Source: Candidatus Tectomicrobia bacterium RIFCSPLOWO2_12_FULL_69_37
Lineage (GTDB): Bacteria; UBA8248
Reading direction: 5' to 3'
NCBI GenBank assembly: GCA_001790955.1
Contig: MGDP01000132.1
Location: 1,245-45,132, forward strand
DNA length: 43,888 nucleotides
This document shows positions 9,761 through 20,686 of the stretch, piece after piece. The notes under the pieces are model-generated. The model did not search any database. It saw only the letters and a list, made by a program, of their open reading frames with translations, and had not been told where the DNA came from. Each line of letters begins with the position of its first letter. The stretch's first letter is position 1. The position numbers and the translations under genes are program-made.

Positions 9761-11949
9761 GTGCCGAAGACCTCATCCAGGGCGCCGCACCACGCGGCCT
9801 GAAGCGCGCTCAGCTCCACGTCCAGGAGCGGGAAGCCGTCCGGCGCGTCCACCCGCAGGGCGGAGCCCGCCGCCGCCCCGATCGCCGCGAGGCCCACGCC
9901 CGCCCGCTCCGCCGCCTCCCGCAGCCGCCCCTCCGACGCCGGAGGCACCGAGACCAGGATGCGCGAGGCGGACTCGCCGAAGAGCCTCCCATCCGCCCGC
10001 CCGGACCCTTCCGGCAGGCGCACTCGCGCCCCCAGCCGGGAGGCAGGAGACGCTAGGCAACTCTCCGCCAGGGCCATGCCGAGCCCTCCCTCCGAGAGGT
10101 CGTGCGCCGAGCGGATGAAGCCCCCCAGGATACCCTCCCGGCAGAGGGCCTGGACGGCCGCCTCCGCCACGAGGGAGATCGCCGGAGGCTGGCCACCCTC
10201 CTGGCCGCAACGCACCCACACGTACTCGTGCGCGCCGCCCGGGGGCAGGGGGGCTTCCCGGGCCGGATGGAGGAGGAAAAGGAGGTCTCCCTCCCGCTGG
10301 AGCCCGTGGCCCGCCCGGCGCCCGGCCTCCTCCAGAAGCCCCACCATCCCCACGACGGGGGTGGGGTAGATGTCCACCCCCTGGGTTTCATTATAGAAGC
10401 TTACGTTCCCGCTGACGACGGGCACGTTCAGCGCCCGGCAGGCCTCGGCCATGCCCTCGATGGCCGCCGCGAACTGGGCCATCACGGCGGGCCGCTCGGG
10501 GTTGCCGAAGTTGAGGCAGTTCGTCATGGCGAGGGGAAGGGCCCCCGTGCAGCTCAGGTTCCGGGCCGCCTCGGCCACGGCGAGCATTCCGCCCGCGTAG
10601 GGGTCGAGCATGCAGTAGCGGGCGTTGCCGTCCGTCGTGAGGGCGAGGGCCTTGGCCGTCCCCTTCAGGCGCAGGAGGGCGGCGTCCCCGCCCGGGGGCG
10701 TCAGGGTGTTCGTGCGCACCATGTGGTCGTACTGGCGCCAGATGGGCTTCTTGAGCCCCTGGTTAGGATGGGCGGCCAGGGCGAGGAGGGAGGGCCCCAG
10801 GTCCTTCTCCTCGGGCAAGGTCCCGATGGGGTCGGCCGAGGGCAGCCCCCGCTCGGGCCGCAGGGGCCGCTCGTAGAGGGGGGCATCGTCCGTGAGGGCG
10901 CGCACGGGCAGGTCGGCGACGATCCCGCCCTCGGACTCGACCCGCAGGCGGCCGTCCCCCGTCACCTCGCCCACCACGGCCATGGGGAGGTCCCAGCGCG
11001 CGAAGATCTCCCTCACCTCCCCTTCGCGCCCGCGCTGGGCCACGAGGAGCATCCGCTCCTGGCTCTCCGAGAGCATGAGCTCGTAGGGGGTCATCTCCTC
11101 CTCCCGGCGGGGGACGGCGTCGAGCCGGAGGATGAGACCCGTCCCCGCTCTTCCCGCCATCTCGGCGGAGGAGGAGGTGAGGCCCGCCGCCCCCATATCC
11201 TGGATGCCGATGACCGCGCCCTTCTTCATGAGCTCCAGGCAGGCCTCCAGCAGGAGCTTCTCGCGGAAGGGGTCCCCCACCTGGACGGTGGGGCGCTTCT
11301 CCAGCGCCTTCTCGTCGAAGCCGGCCGAGGCCATCGAGGCCCCGTGGATGCCGTCCCGCCCCGTGGCAGCCCCGACGTAGATGACGGGGTTGCCGAGCCC
11401 CGAGGCGGTGCCCCGGAAGATGGCGTCCGCCCGGAGCGTCCCCGCGCACATCACGTTCACGAGGATGTTCTCGTTGTAGCAAGGGTGGAAATAGGTCTCC
11501 CCCCCGACGGTCGGGACCCCGATGCAGTTGCCGTAGCCCGCGATGCCCGACACCACCCCGCCCGCCAGCCAGGGGGTGCGGTCGTGATCCACCGCGCCGA
11601 AGCGCAGGCTGTCGAGGAGGGCGATGGGCCGGGCGCCCATGGTGAAGACGTCCCGCAGGATGCCCCCCACCCCAGTCGCCGCCCCCTGGTAGGGCTCGAT
11701 GAAGGAGGGGTGGTTGTGGCTCTCCATCTTGAAGGCGACGGCGAGGCCCCCGCCCAGGTCCACCACCCCCGCGTTCTCGCCCGGGCCCTGGAGGACGCGG
11801 GGGCCCTTGGTGGGGAACTTCTTCAGGTGGATGCGGCTGCTCTTGTAGGAGCAGTGCTCGTTCCACATGGCGGAGAAGACGCCCAGCTCGGTCAGGTTGG
11901 GGGCGCGGGCGGTTTCGAGTGTGGCGCGGGACTGGGCCGCCGTGCTCAC
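9757..11949 (-). CDS. purL: Phosphoribosylformylglycinamidine synthase subunit II
   Basis: [33 protein letters not shown] start overlapping purQ stop (GTGA). Confidence 0.95.
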   Translation of the reverse strand: MSTAAQSRATLETARAPNLTELGVFSAMWNEHCSYKSSRIHLKKFPTKGPRVLQGPGENAGVVDLGGGLAVAFKMESHNHPSFIEPYQGAATGVGGILRDVFTMGARPIALLDSLRFGAVDHDRTPWLAGGVVSGIAGYGNCIGVPTVGGETYFHPCYNENILVNVMCAGTLRADAIFRGTASGLGNPVIYVGAATGRDGIHGASMASAGFDEKALEKRPTVQVGDPFREKLLLEACLELMKKGAVIGIQDMGAAGLTSSSAEMAGRAGTGLILRLDAVPRREEEMTPYELMLSESQERMLLVAQRGREGEVREIFARWDLPMAVVGEVTGDGRLRVESEGGIVADLPVRALTDDAPLYERPLRPERGLPSADPIGTLPEEKDLGPSLLALAAHPNQGLKKPIWRQYDHMVRTNTLTPPGGDAALLRLKGTAKALALTTDGNARYCMLDPYAGGMLAVAEAARNLSCTGALPLAMTNCLNFGNPERPAVMAQFAAAIEGMAEACRALNVPVVSGNVSFYNETQGVDIYPTPVVGMVGLLEEAGRRAGHGLQREGDLLFLLHPAREAPLPPGGAHEYVWVRCGQEGGQPPAISLVAEAAVQALCREGILGGFIRSAHDLSEGGLGMALAESCLASPASRLGARVRLPEGSGRADGRLFGESASRILVSVPPASEGRLREAAERAGVGLAAIGAAAGSALRVDAPDGFPLLDVELSALQAAWCGALDEVFGT

Positions 11950-12638
11950 GAGGCAGCCACCGCCAGGGCGGATTGGAAGAGGCGCAGGCCGTCCTCGCTC
12001 CCCATGTCGCGCTCGCTGGCGCGCTCGGGGTGGGGCATGAGGCCGAGGACGTTGCCCTCGCGGTTGCACACCCCCGCGATGTGGGCGGTCGAGCCGTTCA
12101 GGTTGGCGGCCCGGGTCGTCTGGCCCCCGGGGTCGCAGTAGCGGAAGACGATCTGGCCGTTCGCCTCGAGCTCGGCGAGGGCCTCCGGCTCGCAGAAGAA
12201 GTTCCCCTCGCCGTGGGCGATGGGCATCTTCAGCACCTGACCGGGCTCGATGCCCTGGGTGAAGGGGGTGCGGGAGCTCTCGCAGCGCAGCCAGACGTCG
12301 TCGCAGATGAAGCGCAGCGAGGCGTTCCGCCTGAGCGCGCCGGGCAGGAGGCCCGCCTCGGTCAGGATCTGGAAGCCGTTGCAGATGCCGAGGACGGGCC
12401 GCCCCTGGGCGGAGTGGCGGCGCACCGCCTCCATGACGGGGGAGAAGCGGGCGATGGCCCCGGCCCGGAGGTAGTCGCCGTAGCTGAAGCCGCCGGGGAC
12501 GACGGCCACGTCGGCCCCGGCGAGGCTGCGCTCCTTGTGCCAGACGAAATGAACGCCGGCGCCGACGACGTGCTTGATCGCGTGGTAGCAGTCGTGGTCG
12601 CAGTTGGAGCCGGGGAAGACGATTACCGCAAAGCGCAT
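11946..12638 (-). CDS. purQ: Phosphoribosylformylglycinamidine synthase subunit I
   Basis: [39 protein letters not shown]. Confidence 0.95.
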   Translation of the reverse strand: MRFAVIVFPGSNCDHDCYHAIKHVVGAGVHFVWHKERSLAGADVAVVPGGFSYGDYLRAGAIARFSPVMEAVRRHSAQGRPVLGICNGFQILTEAGLLPGALRRNASLRFICDDVWLRCESSRTPFTQGIEPGQVLKMPIAHGEGNFFCEPEALAELEANGQIVFRYCDPGGQTTRAANLNGSTAHIAGVCNREGNVLGLMPHPERASERDMGSEDGLRLFQSALAVAAS

Positions 12639-12645
12639 CGGCCAC

Positions 12646-12909
12646 CTACTTGGGGGCGGAAGGGCCGGGAGCGATCTCGATCCGGAAGTCCTCCAGCACG
12701 GGGTTGGCGAGGAGCTCGCGGCACATCTTCTCCACCGCGGCCCGCTGCTCCTCGGGGCGGCCGTTGGCCAGCTCGATCTCGATATACTTGCCGACGCGCA
12801 CCCCCGCGACGCCCTGGAAGCCGAGCGAGGAGAGGGCGCCGCGCACCGCCTCGCCCTGGGGGTCGAGGACGCCGCGCTTGTAGGTCACGTAGACGACGGC
12901 CTTCGCCAT
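12646..12909 (-). CDS. purS: Phosphoribosylformylglycinamidine synthase subunit PurS
   Basis: [36 protein letters not shown]. Confidence 0.93.
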   Translation of the reverse strand: MAKAVVYVTYKRGVLDPQGEAVRGALSSLGFQGVAGVRVGKYIEIELANGRPEEQRAAVEKMCRELLANPVLEDFRIEIAPGPSAPK

Positions 12910-12941
12910 CCAAGCCTCCTGGGGAGGGCGCGCCCGGGCCC

Positions 12942-13655
12942 TCAGCGGGTGACGAGGCGCTCCACCTCGGCGTAGGCCTCCTCGACCTGGCCGAGGTCCC
13001 GGCGGAAGCGGTCCTTGTCGAGCTTGCGGCCGGTGCCCTTCTCCCAGAGGCGGCAGCCGTCCGGGGTGATCTCGTCCCCGAGGAGGAGCCTCCCGCCCTG
13101 GGACGGGCAGCGGCCGAACTCGAGCTTGAAGTCCACGAGGTCCACGTTCCGCCCGCCGAAGAAGCTTTGCAGGATCTGGTTCACCTTGAGGGCGTAGGCG
13201 CGCATCTGAGCCAGCTCCTCGCGGGTGCCGAGGCCGAAGGCCGAGATGGTGTCCTCGTTGATCATGGGGTCGTCCAGGGCGTCGTTCTTGAGGTGGAGGT
13301 CGATGATGGGGTGGGGGAGCCGCCGGCCCTCGTCCACCCCCATGCGCTTGGCGAGGTTCCCCGCCACGACGTTCCGCAGCACCACCTCGACCTTGATGAT
13401 GTCGAGCTTCTGGACGAGCATCTCGCGGTCCGAGAGGGTCTTGACGAAGTGGGTGGGGACGCCCTCCTTCTCCACCACCTGGAAGAGCTTGGAGGAGATG
13501 TGGTTGTTGAAGATGCCCTTGGACACGATGGTGCCGCGCTTCTTGGCGTTGAAGGCGGTGGCGTCGTCCTTGAAGTATTGGATGTAGTAGGCCGGGTCGT
13601 CCGTCGCGTACACGATCTTGGCCTTGCCCTCGTACAGTTGTCCTCTGCGCTCCAT
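12942..13655 (-). CDS. purC: SAICAR synthetase
   Basis: QLYEGKAKIVYATDDPAYYIQYFKDDATAFNAKKRGTI. Confidence 0.95.
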   Translation of the reverse strand: MERRGQLYEGKAKIVYATDDPAYYIQYFKDDATAFNAKKRGTIVSKGIFNNHISSKLFQVVEKEGVPTHFVKTLSDREMLVQKLDIIKVEVVLRNVVAGNLAKRMGVDEGRRLPHPIIDLHLKNDALDDPMINEDTISAFGLGTREELAQMRAYALKVNQILQSFFGGRNVDLVDFKLEFGRCPSQGGRLLLGDEITPDGCRLWEKGTGRKLDKDRFRRDLGQVEEAYAEVERLVTR

Positions 13656-13795
13656 GAAGCGTCTCCCGTGGGCCTTCGGCGGGCCTTGGTGGTTCCCCCA
13701 GGGCGTCTCCGTCACGCGTCAGGCAGGAGGAAGGGAGGGGCCGAGGGTTCGGCCCCGCGAGGGCTTCATCCTACCACAAGGCGGGGCGGGGGGGG

Positions 13796-15100
13796 TCAGC
13801 CGCCTCCGGGCCCGAACACGCGCCGGAAAATGTCCTCTAGGTGACGGAAATGCTCTTCGAGGTCGAAGCAGCGGGCGAGCGCCTCCAGGCCCAGCACTCC
13901 CCCCACCTGGGGGTCGGCCAGTAGCCGGGCCTGAAAATCCCCCCCTTTGGCCCAGGTCTCCATGGCATGGCCCTGGATCCGGGCGTAGGCCTCCTCCCGG
14001 GTGAGCCCCCGGCGGATGAGGGCGAGCATGACGTGCTCGCCCAGGAGAAGCCCCCGCGAGCGCTCCAGGTTCTCCTTCATCCGCTCGGGGTAGACCACCC
14101 AGCGGTCCATCAGCTCCTCCAGCTTGGCGAGCATGTAGTCCACCAGGATGGTGCTGTCCGGCAGGATGACCCGCTCGACCGAGGAGTGGCTGATGTCCCG
14201 CTCGTGCCAGAGGGGGACGTTCTGAAGCGCCGCCGCCGCGTTTCCCTGCACCACCCGGGCCAGGCCGCAGAGCTGCTCGGAGACCACCGGGTTCCGCTTG
14301 TGGGGCATCGAGGAGCTGCCCTTCTGGCCCGGGCTGAAGTACTCCTCCGCTTCGCCCACCTCGGTCCGCTGGAGGTGGCGCACCTCGGTGGCCACCCGGG
14401 CGACGCTCGCCGCCACGAGGGCGAGGGCCGAGTGGTACTCGGCGTGGCGGTCGCGCTGGACGACCTGGCTGCTCGCGGGCTCGGCCGCGAGGCCCAGGCG
14501 CTTGAGGATGGCCTCCTCCACGTCCGGCGGGATGTGGGGGCAAGCCCCGACCGCCCCCGAGATCTTGCCCACTCGCACCGCCTCGCGCGCCCGGCGCATC
14601 CTCTCCTCGGCCCGGCCGAACTCGGCGTGCCAGACGGCGATCTTGAGGCCGAGCGTGGTGGGCTCGGCGTGCATCCCGTGGGTGCGCCCGGCCATGAGGG
14701 TTCGCTTGTGCTCCAGGGCCCGGCGCTTGAGGACGGCCCGGAGGCGCGCGATGTCCGCGAGGATGATGTCCGCCGCGCGGATGAGCTGGAGGGCCAGGGC
14801 CGTGTCGAGCGCGTCGCTGCTCGTGAGCCCAAGGTGGATGAAGCGGGAGGCGGGGCCCACGTTCTCGGCTACGTTGGTCAGGAAGGCGATGACGTCGTGC
14901 TTGATGGTCCGCTCGATCTCGCGCACCCGGGCGGGGTCGAAGGCGGCCTTGGCCTTGATCTCGTCCACCGCCTCCTTGGGGATCTCCCCGCGCGCGGCCA
15001 GCTCCTCGCAGACGGCGATCTCGACCTCCAGCATCCTCTGGAGGCGCTCGCGCTCCTCCCAGATCTTGGCCATCTCGGGCCGGGTGTAGCGGGGGATCAC
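13796..15100 (-). CDS. purB: Adenylosuccinate lyase
   Basis: RYTRPEMAKIWEERERL, GLTSSDALDTALALQL, GSSSMPHKRNPV. Confidence 0.95.
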   Translation of the reverse strand: MIPRYTRPEMAKIWEERERLQRMLEVEIAVCEELAARGEIPKEAVDEIKAKAAFDPARVREIERTIKHDVIAFLTNVAENVGPASRFIHLGLTSSDALDTALALQLIRAADIILADIARLRAVLKRRALEHKRTLMAGRTHGMHAEPTTLGLKIAVWHAEFGRAEERMRRAREAVRVGKISGAVGACPHIPPDVEEAILKRLGLAAEPASSQVVQRDRHAEYHSALALVAASVARVATEVRHLQRTEVGEAEEYFSPGQKGSSSMPHKRNPVVSEQLCGLARVVQGNAAAALQNVPLWHERDISHSSVERVILPDSTILVDYMLAKLEELMDRWVVYPERMKENLERSRGLLLGEHVMLALIRRGLTREEAYARIQGHAMETWAKGGDFQARLLADPQVGGVLGLEALARCFDLEEHFRHLEDIFRRVFGPGGG

Positions 15101-15888
15101 GGACGCTCCTCCCGGATGCCGCCCGGCCCGAACCGGGGGGTGGGCCGGTCCTGGCTCGCGGCGTAGGGGGCGAAGCCGCACCCGTTCAGGGCGGCGGCGG
15201 CCCGCTCGAGCACGATTCGCTCCTCGTTGTTCTCCTGGCTGATGTGGGCGCAGACCACCCATTCGAGGTCGTCCCCCGCCACCTCGGCGAGGAGGCCGGC
15301 CGCGTCCTCGTTCGAGAGGTGGCCGAGCTTCCCCCGGATGCGCTGCTTGAGGGGCCAGGGGTAGGGCCCGGAGAGGAGCATGTCGAGATCGTGGTTGAAC
15401 TCCAGGATCAGGCCCTGCACCCCCTTCGCCCGCTCCCGCACGAGGCGGGTGACGAAGCCCATGTCGGTCGCGAGGGCCACCCGGTAGCCTTCGCGGCCTT
15501 GCATGAGGAGGCCGAAGGGGTCCGCCGCGTCGTGGGGGACGCTGAAGGGATCGAGCCGCACCCCCGCCACCTCGAAGGGCGCCCCGATCTCCACCTCGTG
15601 CCAGCGCCCGATGGGCCCCAGGAGCCCGGCCCCCGCCTCGCGCGTCGCCCGGTTGGTCCAGACGGGGAGGCCCCACTTGCGGGCGAGGGCCCCCGCGCCG
15701 CGCACGTGGTCGATGTGCTCGTGGGTGATCACGAGGCCCGCCAGCTCCCCCGGGGAGAGGCCGAAGCCGGCCATCCGCTCCCCGATCTGGCGGGCGCTGA
15801 GGCCGGCGTCGATGAGGAAGGCCCCCTCGCCCGAGCGCACGAGGACGGCGTTCCCCTGGCTGCCGCTCCCGAGAAGGGCGATCTCCAC
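15097..15888 (-). CDS. MBL-fold metallo-hydrolase (YycJ/WalJ-like)
   Basis: LGSGSQGNAVLVRSGEGAFLIDAGLSARQIGERM, THEHIDHVRGAG; stop overlaps purB GTG. Confidence 0.88.
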   Translation of the reverse strand: MEIALLGSGSQGNAVLVRSGEGAFLIDAGLSARQIGERMAGFGLSPGELAGLVITHEHIDHVRGAGALARKWGLPVWTNRATREAGAGLLGPIGRWHEVEIGAPFEVAGVRLDPFSVPHDAADPFGLLMQGREGYRVALATDMGFVTRLVRERAKGVQGLILEFNHDLDMLLSGPYPWPLKQRIRGKLGHLSNEDAAGLLAEVAGDDLEWVVCAHISQENNEERIVLERAAAALNGCGFAPYAASQDRPTPRFGPGGIREERP

Positions 15889-15898
15889 GCGCGGTTCC

Positions 15899-16891
15899 TC
15901 AGCCGTGGACGAGGGCCGGGCGCAGGCGCTCCCAATAGCGCGCCGCGCCTTCCTCGATGGGGGTGAAGGCTTTCCGGTAGCCCGCCGCGCGGAGCTTCTC
16001 CATCCGCGCCTCGGTGAAGTACTGGTAGCGCTCCCGGACCTGGGGCGGGGTGTCGATGTAATCGATCCGAGGTTCCGTCCCCACGGCGGCGAAGGCCGCG
16101 CGGGCCAGGTCGAGGAAGGTGCGCGCCCGGCCCGTCCCCAGGTTGTAGATGCCGTCGGGAAGGCCCTCCCGCCAGGCGTGGAGGAGCGCGTCCACGAGGT
16201 CGTCCACCAGGATGAAGTCGCGCTTCTGGTGGCCGTCCGCGACGCCCGCCTTGTGGGAGCGGAAAAGGCGCACCCGGCCGCGCTCCTGGATTTGAGCAAA
16301 TGCTTGGCGGAGGACGCTCGACATCTTGGCCTTGTGGGTCTCGGCGAAGCCATAGACGTTGAAGAAGCGGAAGCCGGCCCAGCGGGGGGGCCTGGCCGCC
16401 TGGCCTTCCTCCAGCGCCCAGACGTCGAAGCGCAGCTTCGAGGCGCCGTAGGGGTTGAGGGGGGAGAAGGCCCCGGGCGGGGTGGCGTCGTCGTAGCCCT
16501 GGGCGCCGTCGCCGTAGACGGCGGCGCTGCTCGCGTAGAGGAGGGGGGCCCTGAGCCGGGCGGCGAGCCCCCACAGCGTCCGGGTGCAGGCCGTGTTCAT
16601 CCGCTCCATGTAGGCCTCGTCGTAGTTCGTGGTGTCGGTGCAGGCCCCCATGTGGAAGATGGCCCCGACCGAGCCCGGGGCCCGGCCCGCGAGCCAGGCG
16701 GCGAGCCTCTCGCGGTCCACCACCTCCACGGGCGGGGAGGCCTTGTAGAGGGCCGCGATCTCGGGCCGCGCCTCGAAGTGCCCGGGGGCGTCGCAGGCGG
16801 CGACCTTCTCCCCCTCCCGCATCAGGCGCTCGGCCAAGCGAGCCCCGATGAAGCCGGCCGCGCCCGTCACGAGGAGGAGGGGGCCGCTCAC
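15899..16891 (-). CDS. rfaD: ADP-L-glycero-D-manno-heptose-6-epimerase
   Basis: GAAGFIGARLAERL, HMGACTDTTNYDEAYMERMN, NPYGASKLRFD. Confidence 0.93.
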   Translation of the reverse strand: MSGPLLLVTGAAGFIGARLAERLMREGEKVAACDAPGHFEARPEIAALYKASPPVEVVDRERLAAWLAGRAPGSVGAIFHMGACTDTTNYDEAYMERMNTACTRTLWGLAARLRAPLLYASSAAVYGDGAQGYDDATPPGAFSPLNPYGASKLRFDVWALEEGQAARPPRWAGFRFFNVYGFAETHKAKMSSVLRQAFAQIQERGRVRLFRSHKAGVADGHQKRDFILVDDLVDALLHAWREGLPDGIYNLGTGRARTFLDLARAAFAAVGTEPRIDYIDTPPQVRERYQYFTEARMEKLRAAGYRKAFTPIEEGAARYWERLRPALVHG

Positions 16892-18357
16892 GGCTTCTCC
16901 TTCGCGGGGGCGTAGCGCTCCACGATGGTCTCCACGATCTGGGTGGTCGAGAAGCCCTCGACGTAGGGGAGCACCTCTACCCGGCCCCCGTGGGACTCGA
17001 CGGCGTCCTTCCCCACCACCTGATCGGGGCCGTAGTCCCCCCCCTTCACCAGGATGTCCGGCCGGACGGCCTCGATGAGCTTGAGGGGGGTGTCCTCCCC
17101 GAAGAAGACCACGAAGTCCACGCAGGCCAGCGCCCCCAGGAGTTCGGCCCGCTGGCGCCCGCCGATGAGGGGGCGGCCCGGGCCCTTGAGGCGGCGGACG
17201 GAGTCGTCGTCGTTCAGCCCGATCACCAGAAGATCCCCCAGCCGCCTCGCCTGCTGGAGGTACTGGATGTGGCCCACGTGGATGAGGTCGAAGCAGCCGT
17301 TCGTGAACACGACCTTCCGCCCCTGGGCGCGCTCGCGGTGGAGGCGGCGCAGGAGGTCGGCCGGGGAGAGCACCTTCTCCCCGGCCCCCTCGCGCCGGCC
17401 CTCCTGGGCGGCCTCCAGCTCGGCCGGGGTGACGACGGCGGTGCCCACCTTCCCGACGGCGATGCCGGCCCCCAGGTTGGCGAGGCGGGCGGCCTCGGCG
17501 GGCGGAAGGCCCCCGAAGAGGGCGAGCCCGAAGAGGGCGGCGGCGGTGTCCCCCGCGCCCGTCACATCGTACACCTCGAGGGCGCGGGCGGGCTCGTGGG
17601 AGAGACGGCCCTTGGGGCCGAAGAGGGTCATGCCGCCCGCCCCCCGCGTCACCAGGATGAGCTCGGCCCGGGTCTCCTCGATGAGCTTCCGGGCGGCCTT
17701 TTCCAGGTTCTCCTCGGAGTCCACCGGGAGGCCGGAGGCCAGGGCCACCTCGGCCAGGTTGGGGGTCAAGGCCCGGGCGCCCCGGTACTTGGCGTAGTCG
17801 CGCCCCTTGGGGTCCACCACGGCGGAGAGCTTGAGGCCCCTGGCCTGGGCGAGGAGGGTCTGGGTGAGGCGGGGGCTGAGGACTCCCTTGAGGTAGTCCG
17901 AGCAGATGACGCCCTCGACCCCTTCGAGCGCCCCGGAGAGGGCGGCGAGGAGGGCCTCCTCGGCGGCGGGGGGCGGGAAGGCGTCCGCCTCCTTGTCCAC
18001 CCGCAAGACGTGCTGGCTGCGGGCCAGGAGGCGGGTCTTCGAGATGGTGGGCCGTCCCCCGAGCCGCTGGACGAAGCGGGTGTCGACCCCCGCCTCCCCG
18101 GCCAGGGCCAGGAAGCGCTCCCCCTCGGCGTCCTCCCCCACGATGCCCAGCAGGCGCACCTCGCAGCCCAGGGCCGCGAGGTTGTGGGCCACGTTCGCGG
18201 CGCCGCCCAGGGCCTCGTTTTCGGCCCGCCAGCGGAGCACCTGGACGGGCGCCTCGGGCGAGATGCGGTCCACATCCCCCCAGACGTAGCGGTCGAGCAT
18301 GAGGTCTCCCGCCACGAGGACGCGGGAGGGCCTCCCGCCGAAGAGCCGGGCGCTCAC
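16888..18357 (-). CDS. hldE: Bifunctional heptose-7-phosphate kinase / heptose-1-phosphate adenylyltransferase
   Basis: PfkB domain (VLVAGDLMLDRYVWGDVDRISPEAPV) plus NGCFDLIHVGHIQYLQQAR nucleotidyltransferase. Confidence 0.94.
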   Translation of the reverse strand: MSARLFGGRPSRVLVAGDLMLDRYVWGDVDRISPEAPVQVLRWRAENEALGGAANVAHNLAALGCEVRLLGIVGEDAEGERFLALAGEAGVDTRFVQRLGGRPTISKTRLLARSQHVLRVDKEADAFPPPAAEEALLAALSGALEGVEGVICSDYLKGVLSPRLTQTLLAQARGLKLSAVVDPKGRDYAKYRGARALTPNLAEVALASGLPVDSEENLEKAARKLIEETRAELILVTRGAGGMTLFGPKGRLSHEPARALEVYDVTGAGDTAAALFGLALFGGLPPAEAARLANLGAGIAVGKVGTAVVTPAELEAAQEGRREGAGEKVLSPADLLRRLHRERAQGRKVVFTNGCFDLIHVGHIQYLQQARRLGDLLVIGLNDDDSVRRLKGPGRPLIGGRQRAELLGALACVDFVVFFGEDTPLKLIEAVRPDILVKGGDYGPDQVVGKDAVESHGGRVEVLPYVEGFSTTQIVETIVERYAPAKEKP

Positions 18358-18938
18358 TTCGCGCCCCCTTCCGGGAAGGCGGCGTCCAGACGGTGGCAGA
18401 GGTAGTGGAGGGCCGCCTCGTGAGCCTCCTGGATGAAATCGGTGTCCTCCGAGGGGACAGCGGCGGCGATCTCGGCGGCCTTGGCGGCGGGCCCGCCCTC
18501 CCTGCCGGTCAGGACGGCGGTCCTCACGCCCGTCCTCCGCGCGCCCTCCAGGGCCGCCAGGACGTTGGGGGACTTGCCGCTCGTGGTGAGGCCGAGCGCC
18601 AGGTCGCCGGGCCGGGCGAGGGCCTCCAGCTGGCGGGCGAAGACCTTTTCGTAACCGAAGTCGTTGGCGATGGCGGTCAGGGCGGCGGTCTCCGCCGTGA
18701 GGGAGAGGGCGGGGAGGGGGCGGCGGCTCTTGAGGAAGCGCCCGGTCAGCTCCCCGGCGAAGTGCTGGGCGAGGGAGGCGCTGCCGCCGTTGCCGAAGAC
18801 GAGGATCTTCCCCCCGCCGCGCAGGCAGGCAAGGGCCGCCGAGGCCAAGGCATCGACCTGGCGGGGGTACTCGCCCGCCGACGCGGCCTCGAAGCGGCGG
18901 GCGCGGTCGGCCAGGAATTCCCGTGCGGAGAGATCCAC
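18354..18938 (-). CDS. gmhA: Sedoheptulose-7-phosphate isomerase
   Basis: SIS domain GGKILVFGNGGSASLAQHFAGELTGRF. Confidence 0.92.
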   Translation of the reverse strand: MDLSAREFLADRARRFEAASAGEYPRQVDALASAALACLRGGGKILVFGNGGSASLAQHFAGELTGRFLKSRRPLPALSLTAETAALTAIANDFGYEKVFARQLEALARPGDLALGLTTSGKSPNVLAALEGARRTGVRTAVLTGREGGPAAKAAEIAAAVPSEDTDFIQEAHEAALHYLCHRLDAAFPEGGAK

Positions 18939-19039
18939 CGCGTTCCTCGCGCTTTCTCGCTTGGGGCGGGCGAATGCGTTCGCAAGGATGAAGGCGGGCG
19001 ATCCGACCGGGCCAATCTAGCCGATCCGCCCCCGGCATT

Positions 19040-19732
19040 TCAAGGAGGCCATCCCCCCTCGGCGAAGCTGAAGAAGGCCCCACGGCCCAGGATGACGTGG
19101 TCGAGGAGGGGGACGCCCACCAGCTGGCCGCTCTGGCGCAGGCGGGTGGTCAGGGCACGGTCCTCGGGGGAGGGGGCGGGGTCACCGCTTGGGTGGTTGT
19201 GGGCGCAGACGACGGCGGCGGCCCGCTCCCGGAGGGCGGCGCTGAAGACCTCGCGGGGGTCCACGGCGGTCCCGGCCAGCGTGCCCCTGGAAATGGTCAG
19301 CTCGCGGTTCAGGCGATGCTTGGTGTCGAGGAGGAGAAGCCTGAACTCCTCGTGGGGGAGGCTCGACATGGCGGGGGCGAGGTGGCGGAAGACGTCCCCC
19401 CCGCCGTGGAAGGCGGGGCGGACCGCCCCGTCCTGGCCCCCAAGGCGGCGGGAGAGCTCGATGCCGGCCTTGATCTGGGCGGCCTTGGCCGGGCCCACGC
19501 CCTTCGCCTCGCAGAGCTCGGCCACCGAGGCGGCGGCGAGGCCGTCCAGGCCGCCGAAGCGGGAGATCAGGGCGAGGGCGAGGTCCAGGGCGGACTGCGA
19601 GGCGTCGCCGGTCCTGAGGAGGATGGCCAGGAGCTGGGCGTCGCTGAGGGTGCCGGGGCCCTTCTCGATCAGGCGCTCGCGGGGGCGTTCGGCGCTCGGC
19701 CAGTTCTTGATCGGGCGCCGGCCCTCCGTCAC
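19040..19732 (-). CDS. radC: RadC family JAB/MPN protein
   Basis: [22 protein letters not shown] motif with N-terminal UPF0758/HhH region. Confidence 0.92.
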   Translation of the reverse strand: MTEGRRPIKNWPSAERPRERLIEKGPGTLSDAQLLAILLRTGDASQSALDLALALISRFGGLDGLAAASVAELCEAKGVGPAKAAQIKAGIELSRRLGGQDGAVRPAFHGGGDVFRHLAPAMSSLPHEEFRLLLLDTKHRLNRELTISRGTLAGTAVDPREVFSAALRERAAAVVCAHNHPSGDPAPSPEDRALTTRLRQSGQLVGVPLLDHVILGRGAFFSFAEGGWPP

Positions 19733-20685
19733 CTGACGGGCACCTCGCCGAAGATGCGCCGGCGGAAATCCTCGGCGGTGAGGCGGATGCCCTCGTCGAA
19801 GGGCACCTTGGGCTCCCAGCCCAGGAGGGTGCGCGCCCGGGTGATGTCGGGCTTGCGCACCAGGGGGTCGTCCACGGGGAGGGGCTTGTGGACGATGGGG
19901 GACTTGGAGCCGGTCAGCTCCTTGATGCGCTGGGCGAGCTCGAGGATGGTCATCTCGTGGGGGTTCCCGAGGTTCACGGGCTCGTGGAAGTCGCTCTCCA
20001 TCAGGCGGATGAGGCCCTCGACGAGGTCCGAGACGTAGCAGAAGCTCCGGGTCTGGGAGCCGTCCCCGAAGACGGTCAAGGGCTCCCCGCGCAGGGCCTG
20101 GGCGAGGAAGGCGGGCACGGCGCGGCCGTCGGCGATGCGCATCCGGGGGCCGTAGGTGTTGAAGATGCGAACGATGTGCACGCTCACGCCGTGGGCGCGG
20201 TGGTAGGCCATGGTGATGGCCTCGGCGAAGCGCTTGGCCTCGTCGTACACCCCCCGGGGGCCGATGGGATTGACGTTCCCCCAGTAGTCCTCCTTCTGGG
20301 GGTGGACCTTGGGATCGCCGTAGACCTCGGAAGTCGATGCGAGGAGGAAGCGGGCCTTCTTGGCAAGGGCCAGGCCCAGGGCGTTGTGGGTGCCCAGGGA
20401 GCCCACCTTAAGGGTCTGGATGGGGTACTGGAGATAGTCCACCGGGCTGGCCGGGCTGGCCATGTGGAAGATGGCGTCCACGGGCCCCTCGATCGTCACG
20501 TGCTCGCTGATGTTGTGCTTGTGGAGGGAGAAGCGGCCCTGGCCCCTCTCGAGCAGGGCCTCGATGTGGGCGGGGTTGCCGGTGATGTAGTTGTCCACGC
20601 AGACGACCTCGTGGCCCAAGCCGATGAGGCGGTCCGAGAGGTGGGAGCCGATGAAGCCCGCCCCGCCGGTGACGACGGCGCGCAC
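19729..20685 (-). CDS. UDP-glucuronate decarboxylase-like SDR
   Basis: [70 protein letters not shown] (UXS-type). Confidence 0.88.
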   Translation of the reverse strand: MRAVVTGGAGFIGSHLSDRLIGLGHEVVCVDNYITGNPAHIEALLERGQGRFSLHKHNISEHVTIEGPVDAIFHMASPASPVDYLQYPIQTLKVGSLGTHNALGLALAKKARFLLASTSEVYGDPKVHPQKEDYWGNVNPIGPRGVYDEAKRFAEAITMAYHRAHGVSVHIVRIFNTYGPRMRIADGRAVPAFLAQALRGEPLTVFGDGSQTRSFCYVSDLVEGLIRLMESDFHEPVNLGNPHEMTILELAQRIKELTGSKSPIVHKPLPVDDPLVRKPDITRARTLLGWEPKVPFDEGIRLTAEDFRRRIFGEVPVR

Positions 20686-20686
20686 C

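Noticed and set aside
9757-12645. 962-aa ORF suggesting a PurQ-PurL fusion
   Set aside because: Upstream part is an out-of-frame reading of purQ; the real purL starts at GTG 11949
13737-13756. GGGGCCGA-GGGT-TCGGCCCC hairpin as terminator between purB and purC
   Set aside because: Perfect 8-bp stem but no T-tract; purB-purC likely remain co-transcribed
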